A stretch of 64,000 nucleotides of DNA, taken from assembly GCF_003640395.1 (NCBI RefSeq), contig NZ_RBZQ01000008.1:124001-188000 (forward strand), written 5' to 3'. Positions 36,718 to 46,767 of this stretch are shown here, piece after piece. Made by a program: the position numbers and the translations under genes. Source of the stretch: Stutzerimonas urumqiensis. Lineage in GTDB: Bacteria; Pseudomonadota; Gammaproteobacteria; Pseudomonadales; Pseudomonadaceae. The notes under the pieces were generated by a model. It saw nothing but the letters and a program-made list of their open reading frames with translations. It made no database searches and had not been told where the DNA came from. Position 1 is the stretch's first letter. Every line of letters starts with the position of its first letter.

Positions 36718-37650
36718 ATGATTTCATCGCTGCCCTCCATCGTTTCCCGCCTGCGCCTGAAACAGCTGCGCCTGCTCATCGCGCTGGAGGAACAGGGCTC
36801 GCTGCACCGCGCCGCCGAGCACGTCGCGATCAGCCAGCCGGGGGCGACCAAGGCCCTGCACGAGATCGAAACCACCTTTGGCGCCAGCCTGTTCACCCGC
36901 ACCAGCCAGGGGCTGGAGGCGAACGATCTGGGCCGTTGCGTGATTCGCTATGCACGCCTGATCCACAGCGACCTGGCGCACCTGCGCGAAGAGATGATCG
37001 GCATCCTGCGCGGGCACGGCGGACGCCTGTCGGTGGGCATCATCATGGGCGCGGTGCCGCTGCTGATGCGGGCGCTGACGCGGCTGCGCGAGAAGCAGCC
37101 CGAGCTGTCGGTGGAAATCATCGAGGACACCAGCGCCCGGCTGCTCAGCCTGATCGACCAGGGCCGGCTGGACCTCGCCATCTGCCGCACCAGCGTCAGC
37201 CGCCGGCCGGATGCCTACGACTGCCTCAGCCTGCACGAGGAGAAGCTGGCTCTGGTGGCGCATCCCCAGCACCCCCTGGCGGGCGCCGAGCGACTCGAAC
37301 TGCATGAGGTCGCACCGTATCGATGGGCGATCTATCCGGCGAACATGCCGATGCGCCTGCTGCTGGAGCGCGAATTCAGCCAGGCCGGCCTGGAATTCCC
37401 CCGCTATCCGCTGGAAACCGCCTCGACCTTCACCCTGCTGAGCCTGTTGCAGGAAGACCCGCAGCTGGTGGCGCTGATGCCGCACGACGTCGCCGCCTTC
37501 AGCGAGGGGTTCGGCATGATCCGCCGCCTGCCGCTGACGCTGCGCTCGCGCAGCGAGCCCTACGGCGTGCTCTCGCGGCGCGGCAGCGCGTTGTCCGCGC
37601 CCGCGCAGCTGCTGGTCGACGAACTGCAACGAGAGCCGCGCATCGATTGA
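36718..37650 (+). CDS. LysR-family regulator (GbpR-like) divergent from the FAH/dehydrogenase unit
   Basis: 310 aa. Winged HTH: LKQLRLLIALEEQGSLHRAAEHVAISQ (in part) and PGATKALHEIETTFGASLFTRTSQG. The effector domain begins GGRLSVGIIMGAVPLLMRAL. The divergent arrangement with a 115-bp gap implies control of the FAH and semialdehyde dehydrogenase genes. The gap holds ATCG-AG-CGAT and an AT-rich run before ATG 36718. No ribosome binding site is obvious before this ATG, so the start is less certain than the frame. Confidence 0.88.
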   Translation: MISSLPSIVSRLRLKQLRLLIALEEQGSLHRAAEHVAISQPGATKALHEIETTFGASLFTRTSQGLEANDLGRCVIRYARLIHSDLAHLREEMIGILRGHGGRLSVGIIMGAVPLLMRALTRLREKQPELSVEIIEDTSARLLSLIDQGRLDLAICRTSVSRRPDAYDCLSLHEEKLALVAHPQHPLAGAERLELHEVAPYRWAIYPANMPMRLLLEREFSQAGLEFPRYPLETASTFTLLSLLQEDPQLVALMPHDVAAFSEGFGMIRRLPLTLRSRSEPYGVLSRRGSALSAPAQLLVDELQREPRID

Positions 37651-37781
37651 TCCTTCGCTGCGCGGCTGCGTGACCTCTCCACAGGTAAGCATCGAAGCTG
37701 CGTCTTTCCTCCCGATGCCTTGGCGATTGCGCGTCGCATGGCCGATCCGGCAGGCTGAGATTTTTTGCCGAGACGCCCGCC

Positions 37782-38234
37782 ATGACCGCACAACCCTTCG
37801 ACATCCGCCCGGTTCAAGCCGGCGATCATGCCGCCTGGCTACCGCTATGGCAGGGCTACCAGCGCTTTTACCGCGCCGAGATTCCGGAGGGCACCAGCGA
37901 GGAGACCTGGCAGCGCTTCCTCGACCCACGCGAGCCGATGCACGGGGCGCTCGCCTGGCAGGGTGAGCGGGCGGTGGGGCTGGTGCATTACCTCTTTCAT
38001 CGCTCGTGCTGGACGGTGGGCGACTACTGCTACCTGCAAGACCTGTTCGTCGCCGAGGCGCTGCGCGACGCCGGGATCGGCCGGCGGCTCATCGAGCATG
38101 TGTATGCGCAGGCCGCCGCAGCAGGCGCCGCGCGGGTGCATTGGCTGACGCACGAGACCAACCGCGACGCGATGCAGCTATACGACAGGCTCGCCGAGCG
38201 CTCCGGCTTCGTGCAGTACCGCAAGCTGCTCTGA
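37782..38234 (+). CDS. GNAT-family N-acetyltransferase
   Basis: 150 aa, a single GNAT domain. The acetyl-CoA pyrophosphate loop is RDAGIGRRL (residues ~87-95) after the beta-4 strand CYLQDLFVAEALR. The C-terminal part (VHWLTHETNRDAMQLYDRLAERSGF) has the usual beta-6 and beta-7 pattern. The acceptor is unknown. It lies 131 bp after the LysR gene and converges on the CBS gene. No strong ribosome binding site precedes the ATG. Confidence 0.88.
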   Translation: MTAQPFDIRPVQAGDHAAWLPLWQGYQRFYRAEIPEGTSEETWQRFLDPREPMHGALAWQGERAVGLVHYLFHRSCWTVGDYCYLQDLFVAEALRDAGIGRRLIEHVYAQAAAAGAARVHWLTHETNRDAMQLYDRLAERSGFVQYRKLL

Positions 38235-38243
38235 GCGCGGCGC

Positions 38244-38681
38244 TCACTCGCCGCGGATGTACTGCTCCAGGTGCTGGATCAGGCTTTCCTTCTCGGCGAT
38301 GGTTTCCTTCACCACGTCGCCGATGGAGAGCATGCCGACCAGCTTGCCGTCCTCGAGCACCGGCAGGTGGCGCAGGTGGCGGTCGGTCATCAGCTGCATG
38401 CATTCCTCGAGCTTGTGCTCGGGCGTCACGGTGACGAGGTTGGCGCTCATGATCGCGCTCACCGGCGTGGCAAACGAGGAACGCCCCAGCAGCACGCCTT
38501 TGCGCGCGTAGTCCCGCTCGCTGACGATGCCGATCAGGTGCCCGTCGGCCTCGGCCACCGGCAGGGCGCCGATGTTCTTTTCCGCCATGACCTGAAGCGC
38601 GGTGAGCACGCTGTCGGTCGGCGCGATGGTGTGTACGTTGGTGCTCGATTTGGCGTTGACGATCTGTCCAACCGTTTTCAT
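38244..38681 (-). CDS. CBS-domain pair protein
   Basis: 145 aa consisting almost entirely of two CBS domains (~10-62 and ~75-130), with ADGHLIGIVSERDYARKGVL and RHLRHLPVLEDGKLVGMLSI. Such stand-alone pairs bind adenine nucleotides or S-adenosylmethionine and modulate partner enzymes. The partner is unknown here. ATG 38681 with GGAGAAGG just upstream is chosen; the open frame extends 36 codons further without support. Confidence 0.92.
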   Translation of the reverse strand: MKTVGQIVNAKSSTNVHTIAPTDSVLTALQVMAEKNIGALPVAEADGHLIGIVSERDYARKGVLLGRSSFATPVSAIMSANLVTVTPEHKLEECMQLMTDRHLRHLPVLEDGKLVGMLSIGDVVKETIAEKESLIQHLEQYIRGE

Positions 38682-38881
38682 GACCTTCTCCTTCTCCGGG
38701 TACCGAGCCGGGCGTGACGGTAGGATCGCCGCCTGCGGCGGAGGCGGTAAAGCCCTTTTGCCATCGCGTTCGCCGGTAGATCGCCCCATGGGCTGCGGTT
38801 TTTCGTCGCCTGTTTCGTTGGCGGGGCGGTGCCATCGCGCGGTCGGCCGGCAGCGGAGAAGGGGCGGGTTGCTCGGCGCAC

Positions 38882-38910
38882 AAAAAAAGGGAGGTCGATG
38901 ACCTCCCTTT
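38882..38910 (-). terminator. Rho-independent terminator of pycAB
   Basis: On the minus strand, GGGAGGTC pairs with GACCTCCC around loop ATC, followed by seven Ts (plus-strand A-run 38882-38888). It begins 24 bases after the pycB stop and is a textbook intrinsic terminator. Confidence 0.95.
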
Positions 38911-38933
38911 CCCGGTGCCGCGCGAGTGCCCGG

Positions 38934-40736
38934 TCAGGCGATCTCGATCAGCACCTCGCCGGGGGTTACCCGGTCGCCCTTGGCCACGTGCACGGCTTTC
39001 ACGGTGCCGGCGACGGGTGCCTGGACCTCGGTTTCCATCTTCATCGCCTCGGTGATCAGCACCGCCTGGCCGGCCTTGACCGTGTCGCCTTCCTTGACCA
39101 GCACATCGACGATGTTGCCCGGCATGCTGGTGCTGACGTCGCCCGGCGCGCTGGCCTGCTTGCGCTTGCCGTCGCCGCCGCCGACATAGCTGTTCAGCGC
39201 CTCGAACACCACCTCTTCCGGCATGCCGTCGATGGACAGGTAGAAGTGCCGCTTGCCCTCGCCCTTGACGCCGACGCCGGTGATGTCGACGCGGTAGCTC
39301 TCGCCGTGCACGTCGATGACGAACTCGGTCGGCACGCCTTCGCCGGTCGCCGTCGCGGTGGTGCCGTCCGGGATGGGCAGCAGGGCTTCGGGCGTCAGGG
39401 TGCCGGCCTCGCGTTCCTCGAGGAACTTGCGCCCGATGTCCGGGAACATGGCGTAGGTCAGGACGTCTTCCTCGCTCTTGGCCAGGTCGCCGACGTCCTT
39501 GCGCAGCCGTGCCAGCTCGGGCTTGAGCAGGTCGGCGGGGCGGCATTCGATGAGCTCTTCGCTGCCGATCGCCTGCTTGCGCAGCTTCTCGTTCACCTCG
39601 CCCGGCGCCTTGCCGTAGCCGCCTTGCAGGTACAGCTTCACCTCGTTGGTGATGGTCTTGTAGCGCTCGCCGGCGAGCACATTGAAGAATGCCTGGGTGC
39701 CGACGATCTGCGACGTCGGGGTCACCAGCGGCGGGTAGCCGAGGTCCTTGCGCACGCGCGGGATTTCTTCGAGCACCTCGCCCATGCGATTGAGCGCGCC
39801 TTGCTCCTTGAGCTGGTTGGCGAGGTTGGAAATCATCCCGCCGGGTACCTGGTTGACCTGCACGCGGGTGTCGACGCCGGTGAATTCGCTCTCGAACTGG
39901 TGGTACTTCTTGCGCACCGCGTGGAAGTACAGGCCGATCTCCTGGATCAGTTCCAGGTCCAGGCCGGTATCGTAGGGGGTGTTGCGCAGCGCCGCGACCA
40001 TCGATTCGGTGCCCGGGTGGCTGGTGCCCCAGGCCATGCTGGAGATCGCCGTGTCGATGCGGTCGGCGCCGTTTTCCACCGCCTTGAGCTGGCACATGGA
40101 GGCGACGCCGGCGGTGTCATGCGAGTGGATGACCACATCCAGCGGCAGCGCGGCCTTGAGCGCGGCGACCAGCTCGCCGGTGGCATAGGGCGTCAGCAGG
40201 CCGGCCATGTCCTTGATGGCGATGGAGTCGACGCCCATGTCGGCCATCGCCTTGGCCTGGTCGACGAACGCCTGCACCGTGTGCACGGGGCTGGTGGTGT
40301 AGGCGATGGTGCCCTGGGCGTGCTTGCCGGTCTTCTTCACCGCCTTGATCGCGGTCTCCAGGTTACGCACGTCGTTCATGGCATCGAAGATGCGGAACAC
40401 GTCGATGCCATTCTCTGCCGCGCGGGCGCAGAAGGCCTCGACCACGTCATCGCTGTAATGCCGGTAGCCGAGCAGGTTCTGCCCGCGCAGCAGCATCTGC
40501 AGCCGGGTGTTGGGCAACGCCGCCTTGAGTTGGCGCAGGCGCTCCCAGGGGTCTTCCTTGAGGAAGCGCACGCAGGCGTCGAAGGTGGCGCCACCCCAGA
40601 CCTCCAGCGACCAGTAGCCGACGCGGTCGAGCTTGTCGCAGATCGGCAGCATGTCTTCGGTGCGCATGCGGGTCGCCAGCAGCGACTGGTGGGCGTCGCG
40701 CAGGATGGTGTCGGTTACCGTGATCTTCTTGTTCAT
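38934..40736 (-). CDS. pycB: Pyruvate carboxylase subunit B (OadA-like carboxyltransferase and biotin carrier)
   Basis: 600 aa. The N-terminal carboxyltransferase TIM barrel begins ITVTDTILRDAHQSLLATR and contains AIKDMAGLLTPY and HSHDTAG. A PYC_OADA linker follows. The C-terminal biotinyl domain has EAMKMETEV with biotinylated Lys566. With PycA it makes oxaloacetate from pyruvate (anaplerosis). No membrane OadB/OadG genes adjoin, which favours pyruvate carboxylase over Na+-pumping decarboxylase. Two in-frame ATGs lie close together; the second, at 40736, has GAGGA at proper spacing. The gap to pycA is 9 bp. Confidence 0.94.
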   Translation of the reverse strand: MNKKITVTDTILRDAHQSLLATRMRTEDMLPICDKLDRVGYWSLEVWGGATFDACVRFLKEDPWERLRQLKAALPNTRLQMLLRGQNLLGYRHYSDDVVEAFCARAAENGIDVFRIFDAMNDVRNLETAIKAVKKTGKHAQGTIAYTTSPVHTVQAFVDQAKAMADMGVDSIAIKDMAGLLTPYATGELVAALKAALPLDVVIHSHDTAGVASMCQLKAVENGADRIDTAISSMAWGTSHPGTESMVAALRNTPYDTGLDLELIQEIGLYFHAVRKKYHQFESEFTGVDTRVQVNQVPGGMISNLANQLKEQGALNRMGEVLEEIPRVRKDLGYPPLVTPTSQIVGTQAFFNVLAGERYKTITNEVKLYLQGGYGKAPGEVNEKLRKQAIGSEELIECRPADLLKPELARLRKDVGDLAKSEEDVLTYAMFPDIGRKFLEEREAGTLTPEALLPIPDGTTATATGEGVPTEFVIDVHGESYRVDITGVGVKGEGKRHFYLSIDGMPEEVVFEALNSYVGGGDGKRKQASAPGDVSTSMPGNIVDVLVKEGDTVKAGQAVLITEAMKMETEVQAPVAGTVKAVHVAKGDRVTPGEVLIEIA

Positions 40737-40745
40737 GGTCATTCC

Positions 40746-42161
40746 TCACAGGCCCGCATGGGCAGCGATGGCGGCGGCAATGGCGAGGGCGAGTTCGCCC
40801 GGCTTGCGCTTGATCGAGTAGTTCAGCAGTTCCGGGTGGTTGTCGACGAAGCTGGTGTTGAACCGGCCGCTGCGAAAATCCGGGTTGGCGAGGATCTGCT
40901 GGTAATAGGTGGCGGTGGTTTTCACGCCCTGCACGCGCATGTCGTCCAGCGCACGCGAGCCGCGGGCCAGCGCTTCTTCCCAGGTCAATGCCCAGACGAT
41001 CAGCTTCAGGCACATGGAATCGTAGTAGGGCGGGATGGTGTAGCCAGTGTAGATCGCCGTGTCGGTGCGCACGCCGGGGCCGCCGGGCGCGTAGTAGCGG
41101 GTGATCTTGCCGAAGCTCGGCAGGAAGCCGTTGCGCGGGTCCTCGGCGTTGATGCGGAACTGCAACGCGAAGCCACGGTGCTGGATGTCCTCCTGCTTGA
41201 TCGACAACGGCAGCCCCGAGGCGATGCGGATCTGCTCCCGGACGATGTCGATCCCGGTGATTTCCTCGGTGATGGTGTGCTCGACCTGCACGCGGGTGTT
41301 CATCTCCATGAAGTACACCTCGCCCTCGGCGAGCAGGAACTCCACGGTGCCGGCGTTCTCGTAGCCCACCGCCTTGGCGGCGCGGACCGCGAGGTCGCCG
41401 ATGTAGGCGCGCTGCTCGGGGGTGAGCTGCGGGCTGGGGGCGATCTCGATGAGCTTCTGGTTACGGCGCTGGATCGAGCAGTCGCGCTCGAACAGGTGCA
41501 CGGTGTTGCCGAAGCTGTCGGCAAGGATCTGCGCCTCGATGTGCTTGGGCTCGACGATGCATTTTTCGAGGAACACCTCGGCGCTGCCGAACGCCTTGGT
41601 CGCCTCGGAAATCACCCGTGGGTAGGCCTGGGTCAGCTCGTCCTTCGAGTTGCAACGGCGAATGCCGCGGCCGCCACCGCCCGAGGTGGCCTTGAGCATG
41701 ACGGGATAACCGATGCGTTCGGCTTCCCGCAGCGCCTCGTCGAGATCCGCGACGTTGCCTTCGGTCCCGGGCGTGCAGGGCACGCCGGCGGCGATCATGC
41801 TGCGCCGCGCCTCGGTCTTGTCGCCCATGCGGCGAATGACCTCGGCCTTCGGCCCGACGAAGCGAATGCCGCGCTGGGCGCAGATTTCCGCCAGCTCGGC
41901 GTTCTCCGACAGGAAGCCATAACCGGGATGCAGCGCGTCGCAGCCGGTCTCGACCGCCAGGTTCACCAGCTTGCGGGGGCTCAGGTAGCCGGCGAGCGGG
42001 TCGTCGCCGATGAAGTGGGCCTCGTCTGCACGCTTGACGTGCAGCGCCATGCGGTCGGCCTCGGAAAAGACGGCCACCGAGCGGATGCCCATCTCGGCGC
42101 AGGCGCGCACGATGCGGACGGCGATCTCGCCTCGGTTGGCGATCAATAGCTTCTTGATCAC
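40746..42161 (-). CDS. pycA: Pyruvate carboxylase subunit A (biotin carboxylase)
   Basis: 471 aa with the biotin carboxylase architecture: IKKLLIANRGEIAVRIVRA at the N-terminus, ATP-grasp loop TSGGGGRGIR (~160-170), EKCIVEPKHIE, EMNTRVQVEHTITEEITGID (catalytic Arg/Glu region) and HRGFALQFRINAEDP. It carboxylates the biotin on PycB using ATP and bicarbonate. The two-subunit arrangement with divergent LysR is the known Pseudomonas pycA-pycB-pycR layout, distinguishing it from the accC gene of fatty acid synthesis. Confidence 0.94.
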   Translation of the reverse strand: MIKKLLIANRGEIAVRIVRACAEMGIRSVAVFSEADRMALHVKRADEAHFIGDDPLAGYLSPRKLVNLAVETGCDALHPGYGFLSENAELAEICAQRGIRFVGPKAEVIRRMGDKTEARRSMIAAGVPCTPGTEGNVADLDEALREAERIGYPVMLKATSGGGGRGIRRCNSKDELTQAYPRVISEATKAFGSAEVFLEKCIVEPKHIEAQILADSFGNTVHLFERDCSIQRRNQKLIEIAPSPQLTPEQRAYIGDLAVRAAKAVGYENAGTVEFLLAEGEVYFMEMNTRVQVEHTITEEITGIDIVREQIRIASGLPLSIKQEDIQHRGFALQFRINAEDPRNGFLPSFGKITRYYAPGGPGVRTDTAIYTGYTIPPYYDSMCLKLIVWALTWEEALARGSRALDDMRVQGVKTTATYYQQILANPDFRSGRFNTSFVDNHPELLNYSIKRKPGELALAIAAAIAAHAGL

Positions 42162-42293
42162 GCTGGCTTCCTCGGATCAGTTAGCAGGGAACCGGAACGG
42201 GGTCCGTGTGTGACCGAAACTCCAAAACCGGTCGTTTGATTACCCTACGCCCGAAAAAGGGATTACCGAAAATCAATATTTGTTTGCCGCACC

Positions 42294-42309
42294 ATAAGGA
42301 ATGACTTAT
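42294..42309. promoter_or_regulatory. LysR-type operator candidate between pycA and pycR
   Basis: ATAAG (42294-42298) and CTTAT (42305-42309) are perfect inverted arms separated by 6 bases, within a locally AT-rich divergent promoter region. The spacing fits the T-N11-A LysR box. Confidence 0.5.
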
Positions 42310-42367
42310 ACAGCCGAGCGAATGGCAGGCAAATCGGCCCGTCAACGGCCTATGGCGGAGGTGGCTG

Positions 42368-43330
42368 GTGCGTAAATCCCTGATGCGCATGACGCTGCGG
42401 CAGTTGCAGGTGTTCAACGCCGTCTGCGTGAGCCGCTCCTACAGCCGCGCGGCGGAGGTCATGTCGCTGACCCAGCCGGCGGTCAGCTTGCAGATTCGCC
42501 AGCTCGAGGAACTGGTCGGGCAGCCGCTGTTCGACTATGTCGGCAAGAAGCTCTACCTGACCGATGCGGCGGACGCCCTGAGACGCGCCAGCGGCGACAT
42601 CTTCGATCGGCTCGAAAGCCTTGACATGCAGCTGTCCGACCTGCAAGGGTCGCTCCAGGGCCAGCTGAGCCTGGCGGTCGAATCCAGCGCCAAGTACTTC
42701 ACGCCGCACCTGTTCGCCGCTTTTCGCCGCCAATATCCGGACGTTGGCTTCCAGCTCACGGTGGTCAACCGGGCGCAGGTCATCAAGCGACTGAGCGACA
42801 ACCGCGACGACCTGGTGATCATGTCGCTGGTGCCCGACGACATGGCGCTGGAGTTCTTTCCCTTCCTGAACAACCCGATCGTGGCCGTGGCGCCGCCCGA
42901 GCACCCGCTGTGTCGCGCCGCGACGTTGTCGATGCAGGACCTCGAGCGATACGCCCTGCTGGTGCGCGAGGCCGGTTCGGGCACGCGCAAGGCGTGCGAG
43001 GAGTTCTTCCAGCACAAGCGCGTCCACTTCGCCCAGACGGTGGAAGTGGCCTCGCTCGATGCGCAGAAGGAAGGCGTCGCGGCGGGCCTGGGCCTTGCGC
43101 TCCTGCCGCGCCACGCGGTCAGTCTGGAGCTGGCGACCGGCGTGCTGCGCGAGCTGCCGGTCGAGGAATTGCCGCTCTACCGCAGCTGGTGCGTGGTGCA
43201 CGCACGCGGCAAGCGCCTGAGCCCGGTGGCCCAGGCGTTTTTCGCGTTCATTCGCGACGAGCGGGCGCAGATCAGCGCATTGGCTGAGCGCTTCTCCGGT
43301 TCGCCGCGCCCGCAGCCATCAGGTAGCTGA
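42368..43330 (+). CDS. pycR: LysR-family regulator of pyruvate carboxylase genes
   Basis: 320 aa. The HTH reads TLRQLQVFNAVCVSRSYSRAAEVMSLTQPAVSLQIRQLEELVG (in part), followed by the LFDYVGKKLYLT wing. The effector domain (~100-300) has VNRAQVIKRLSDNRDDLVIM (in part) and GSGTRKACEEFF, similar to CbbR/CysB-like LysRs. GTG 42368 has GGAGG six bases upstream. ATGs at 42383 and 42389 are alternatives. It is divergent from pycAB, as in P. aeruginosa PA5435-PA5437 (recalled). Confidence 0.88.
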   Translation: MRKSLMRMTLRQLQVFNAVCVSRSYSRAAEVMSLTQPAVSLQIRQLEELVGQPLFDYVGKKLYLTDAADALRRASGDIFDRLESLDMQLSDLQGSLQGQLSLAVESSAKYFTPHLFAAFRRQYPDVGFQLTVVNRAQVIKRLSDNRDDLVIMSLVPDDMALEFFPFLNNPIVAVAPPEHPLCRAATLSMQDLERYALLVREAGSGTRKACEEFFQHKRVHFAQTVEVASLDAQKEGVAAGLGLALLPRHAVSLELATGVLRELPVEELPLYRSWCVVHARGKRLSPVAQAFFAFIRDERAQISALAERFSGSPRPQPSGS

Positions 43331-43481
43331 CCGCGACGGTATCGGGGTAGTCGTCCAGTTCGGCCTGGAGCCGGCGCTGGTCGGCGTAGCTTTCGATGGC
43401 GCGGCGAAAGCGCATGCGGCGCTCATCCCTCAGCTTGCGACGGGTCTTGGTGTCGAGATAGTCGTCAGGTTGCCAGGACAT
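43272..43481 (-). CDS. Small conserved hypothetical protein (PA3496-like)
   Basis: 69 aa, rich in Arg, Glu and Asp, with the pattern DDYLDTKTRRKLRDERRMRFRRAIESYAEQ-like (here SYADQ) then RRLQAELDDYP. This pattern is shared by a family of short Pseudomonas proteins (PA3496 type, recalled), whose function is unknown. It is predicted to be mostly helical with no signal peptide. Its last 59 bases overlap the 3' end of pycR on the opposite strand. Its GGGAGACTC ribosome binding site is just upstream of the ATG. Confidence 0.65.
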   Translation of the reverse strand: MSWQPDDYLDTKTRRKLRDERRMRFRRAIESYADQRRLQAELDDYPDTVAVSYLMAAGAANRRSAQPMR

Positions 43482-43580
43482 GCGAGTCTCCCAGTTCGGC
43501 TGGATGGGAGACCAGCTTCGAAAAGGGACATGACCGGCTGAGGACAGCCCTGTGACAGCGTCGTGAAGCCTGCCCTGTGG

Positions 43581-44450
43581 TCAGGGCTCGTCGTGCGGCT
43601 TCACCGACTTGGGCGACAGCCGCAGGCTGCGCAGGCTGCGCTTGACGCTCTTGAGGTGGTTGACCAGGCTCGGCCCGCGCGCCATCGCCACGCCCATCGC
43701 CAGCACGTCGATCACCACCAGGTGGGCGATGCGCGAGGTCAGCGGGGTGTAGATCTCGGTGTCTTCGTGAACGTCGATCGCCAGGTTGATGGTGGCCAGG
43801 TCGGCCAGCGGCGTCTGGCTCGGGCAGAGCGTGATCAGCGTGGCGCCCGATTCGCGCACCACGTTGGCGGTGATCAGCAGATCCTTCGAGCGGCCGGACT
43901 GCGAGATGCAGATCGCCACGTCGCTGGGCTTGAGCGTCACCGCCGACATCGCCTGCATGTGCGGGTCGGAGTAGGCGGCGGCCGAGAGCAGCAGGCGGAA
44001 GAACTTGTGCTGCGCATCCACGGCGACGGCGCCCGAGGCACCGAACCCGTAGAACTCGACGCGCTCGGCGCCCGCCATCGCGGCGATCGCGCGTTGCAGG
44101 GCGTCATGGTCGAGCCGCTCGCGGATCTCGATCAGCGTATGCAGCGTGGTGTCGAAGATCTTCAGGCTGTAGTCGGTGACCGAGTCGTTCTCGCTGATGG
44201 CGAACTGGCCGAAGCTCGCGCCGGCGGCCAGGCTCTGCGCCAGCTTGAGCTTGAGGTCCTGGAAGCCCATGCAGCCGATGGCGCGGCAGAAGCGCACGAT
44301 GGTCGGTTCGCTGACCCCGACGGCATGCGCCAGGTCGGCCATCGAGCTGTGCATCACCGCGGCCGGGTCCAGCAGCACATGGTCGGCGACCTTGAGCTCC
44401 GATTTGCGCAGGCTGGTTCGGGATTGAGCGATGTGTTGCAGCAGGTTCAC
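43581..44450 (-). CDS. hexR: HexR-type RpiR-family regulator
   Basis: 289 aa. The N-terminal HTH_6 domain is LLQHIAQSRTSLRKSELKVADHVL (in part), then GVSEPTIVRFCRAIGCMGFQDLKLKLAQ (in part). The C-terminal SIS domain has FYGFGASGAVA and CISQSGRSKD, which bind 2-keto-3-deoxy-6-phosphogluconate in HexR. It represses central carbon genes including zwf. GTG 44450 gives the conserved N-terminus. The frame is open 29 codons upstream, but those residues are not HexR-like. Pseudomonas often carries two such zwf-linked regulators; which one this is remains open. Confidence 0.85.
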   Translation of the reverse strand: MNLLQHIAQSRTSLRKSELKVADHVLLDPAAVMHSSMADLAHAVGVSEPTIVRFCRAIGCMGFQDLKLKLAQSLAAGASFGQFAISENDSVTDYSLKIFDTTLHTLIEIRERLDHDALQRAIAAMAGAERVEFYGFGASGAVAVDAQHKFFRLLLSAAAYSDPHMQAMSAVTLKPSDVAICISQSGRSKDLLITANVVRESGATLITLCPSQTPLADLATINLAIDVHEDTEIYTPLTSRIAHLVVIDVLAMGVAMARGPSLVNHLKSVKRSLRSLRLSPKSVKPHDEP

Positions 44451-44580
44451 AGGCGGGCTCGCTTTGCTGGGCGGTGGCGGGCAGGCCATTGGAAAGATCG
44501 CGCGCACGACCGCCTGTGGGGCCAGCTGGTTTTCCAATGGGCTGACGAGATGCCAGTATCCGCGTCGGTTGTAGTGGGCG

Positions 44581-44595
44581 TGTAGTTATACTACA
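44581..44595. promoter_or_regulatory. HexR-type operator between hexR and zwf
   Basis: TGTAG-TTATA-CTACA is a perfect inverted repeat. Read on the minus strand it starts TTGTAGTATAACTACA, close to the TTGT-N7/8-ACAA HexR consensus. A second partial TTGTAG occurs just before it (44568-44573). It lies 131 bp upstream of hexR and 156 bp upstream of zwf. Confidence 0.65.
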
Positions 44596-44750
44596 AGCGC
44601 CTCGCATCGCCCAGCACAGCGGCCGCCGTGCTGGGATCGGTCGCCGGGTCGCCGCCCTTGCAAGAGCGCCTGCCGTCTGGATCGCTCGCTCCGGGGCGGC
44701 TCGCACGCTACGCTCCGGACTCGCTCATCGACCAGCCTGGAGAATCGCTC

Positions 44751-46193
<1,443 letters not shown>

Positions 46194-46645
46194 CGGGCGC
46201 GCACTGGTCGCCATTGTCCGCTGTCGCGTCGGTTGGCGGCCCTTCCGGGGTCGCCTTGCGGGAATCTTCGGTTAATTTTGCGAAACAACAAACCGCGTAA
46301 CTTGATTGCAACTAAGCAGCTTTTTACGGGGAGCGGGTCCAGCTAACTTTCCTGGATGGTTTTCGCTCTGGGATTTATCGGTAAACACCCATTGCGGTTC
46401 GGGGCGAAGGCCTTTTCCCGGGCCAGGATTTCATCACCGAAACATTCTGTTCGATTCCTCGGTAGCCCCCTTGGTAGAGGCGATACACGCCGATCGTCTA
46501 CCGTGAGAACGGTCTGGAAAGCGCATTCCTTCGGAACTTCTCGCGCCGCGCCTGGCCCCAATCTGCTGTTCGTCACACGTGGGGATGAACACGTCGGTAA
46601 CAACTTGTCGGTGCGGTAAATATTCTCGACTATTTAACGCGACTG

Positions 46646-46697
46646 TAACTTGCGGATAACTTGCATATAAGCATCGCGTAATTAGCAACGGTAACTT
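46646..46697. repeat. TAACTT direct repeats upstream of ectA
   Basis: TAACTT occurs at 46646-46651, 46657-46662 (11 bp apart, both followed by G) and 46692-46697. Two further copies lie at 46298-46303 and 46344-46349, and a CAACTT variant at 46601-46606. Helical-turn spacing of the first pair and clustering just before the promoter hint at a regulator site. Chance enrichment in AT-rich DNA is not excluded. Confidence 0.4.
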
Positions 46698-46705
46698 CTG
46701 GCGGG

Positions 46706-46735
46706 TTGTGCAAATGTTCTCGATGTGTTTACCCT
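46706..46735 (+). promoter_or_regulatory. Probable osmoregulated ect promoter
   Basis: TTGTGC (46706-46711), 18-base spacer, TACCCT (46730-46735). The unusual C-rich -10 TACCCT with an 18-bp spacer resembles the osmotically controlled ect promoter described for P. stutzeri (recalled). It predicts transcription starting near 46742 and a leader of roughly 26 bases before ectA. Confidence 0.6.
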
Positions 46736-46767
46736 GAAAAAGGACCCGTCACCCACAGGTACTTGTT

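Larger units (their letters stand above)
46194..46767. other. AT-rich region upstream of the ectoine operon
   Basis: 574 bases without a convincing gene. Two hand-counted 60-base stretches (46261-46320 and 46621-46680) are 42 and 40% GC, far below the genes on either side. An 87-codon open frame (46356-46619) lacks a ribosome binding site and any recognisable domain and is not called. The stretch holds several TAACTT hexamers and the probable ect promoter at its right end. It presumably carries osmotic control elements. Confidence 0.6.

Noticed and set aside
38829..42149. 1106-codon open frame on the plus strand opposite pycAB
   Set aside because: It is an antisense shadow of two strongly supported genes. 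GC-rich third positions remove stops from the complementary frame, and the translation is low-complexity with no domain.
46356..46619. 87-codon open frame in the ectA upstream region
   Set aside because: No ribosome binding site, no recognisable domain, and composition unlike the coding regions around it. More likely non-coding regulatory DNA.
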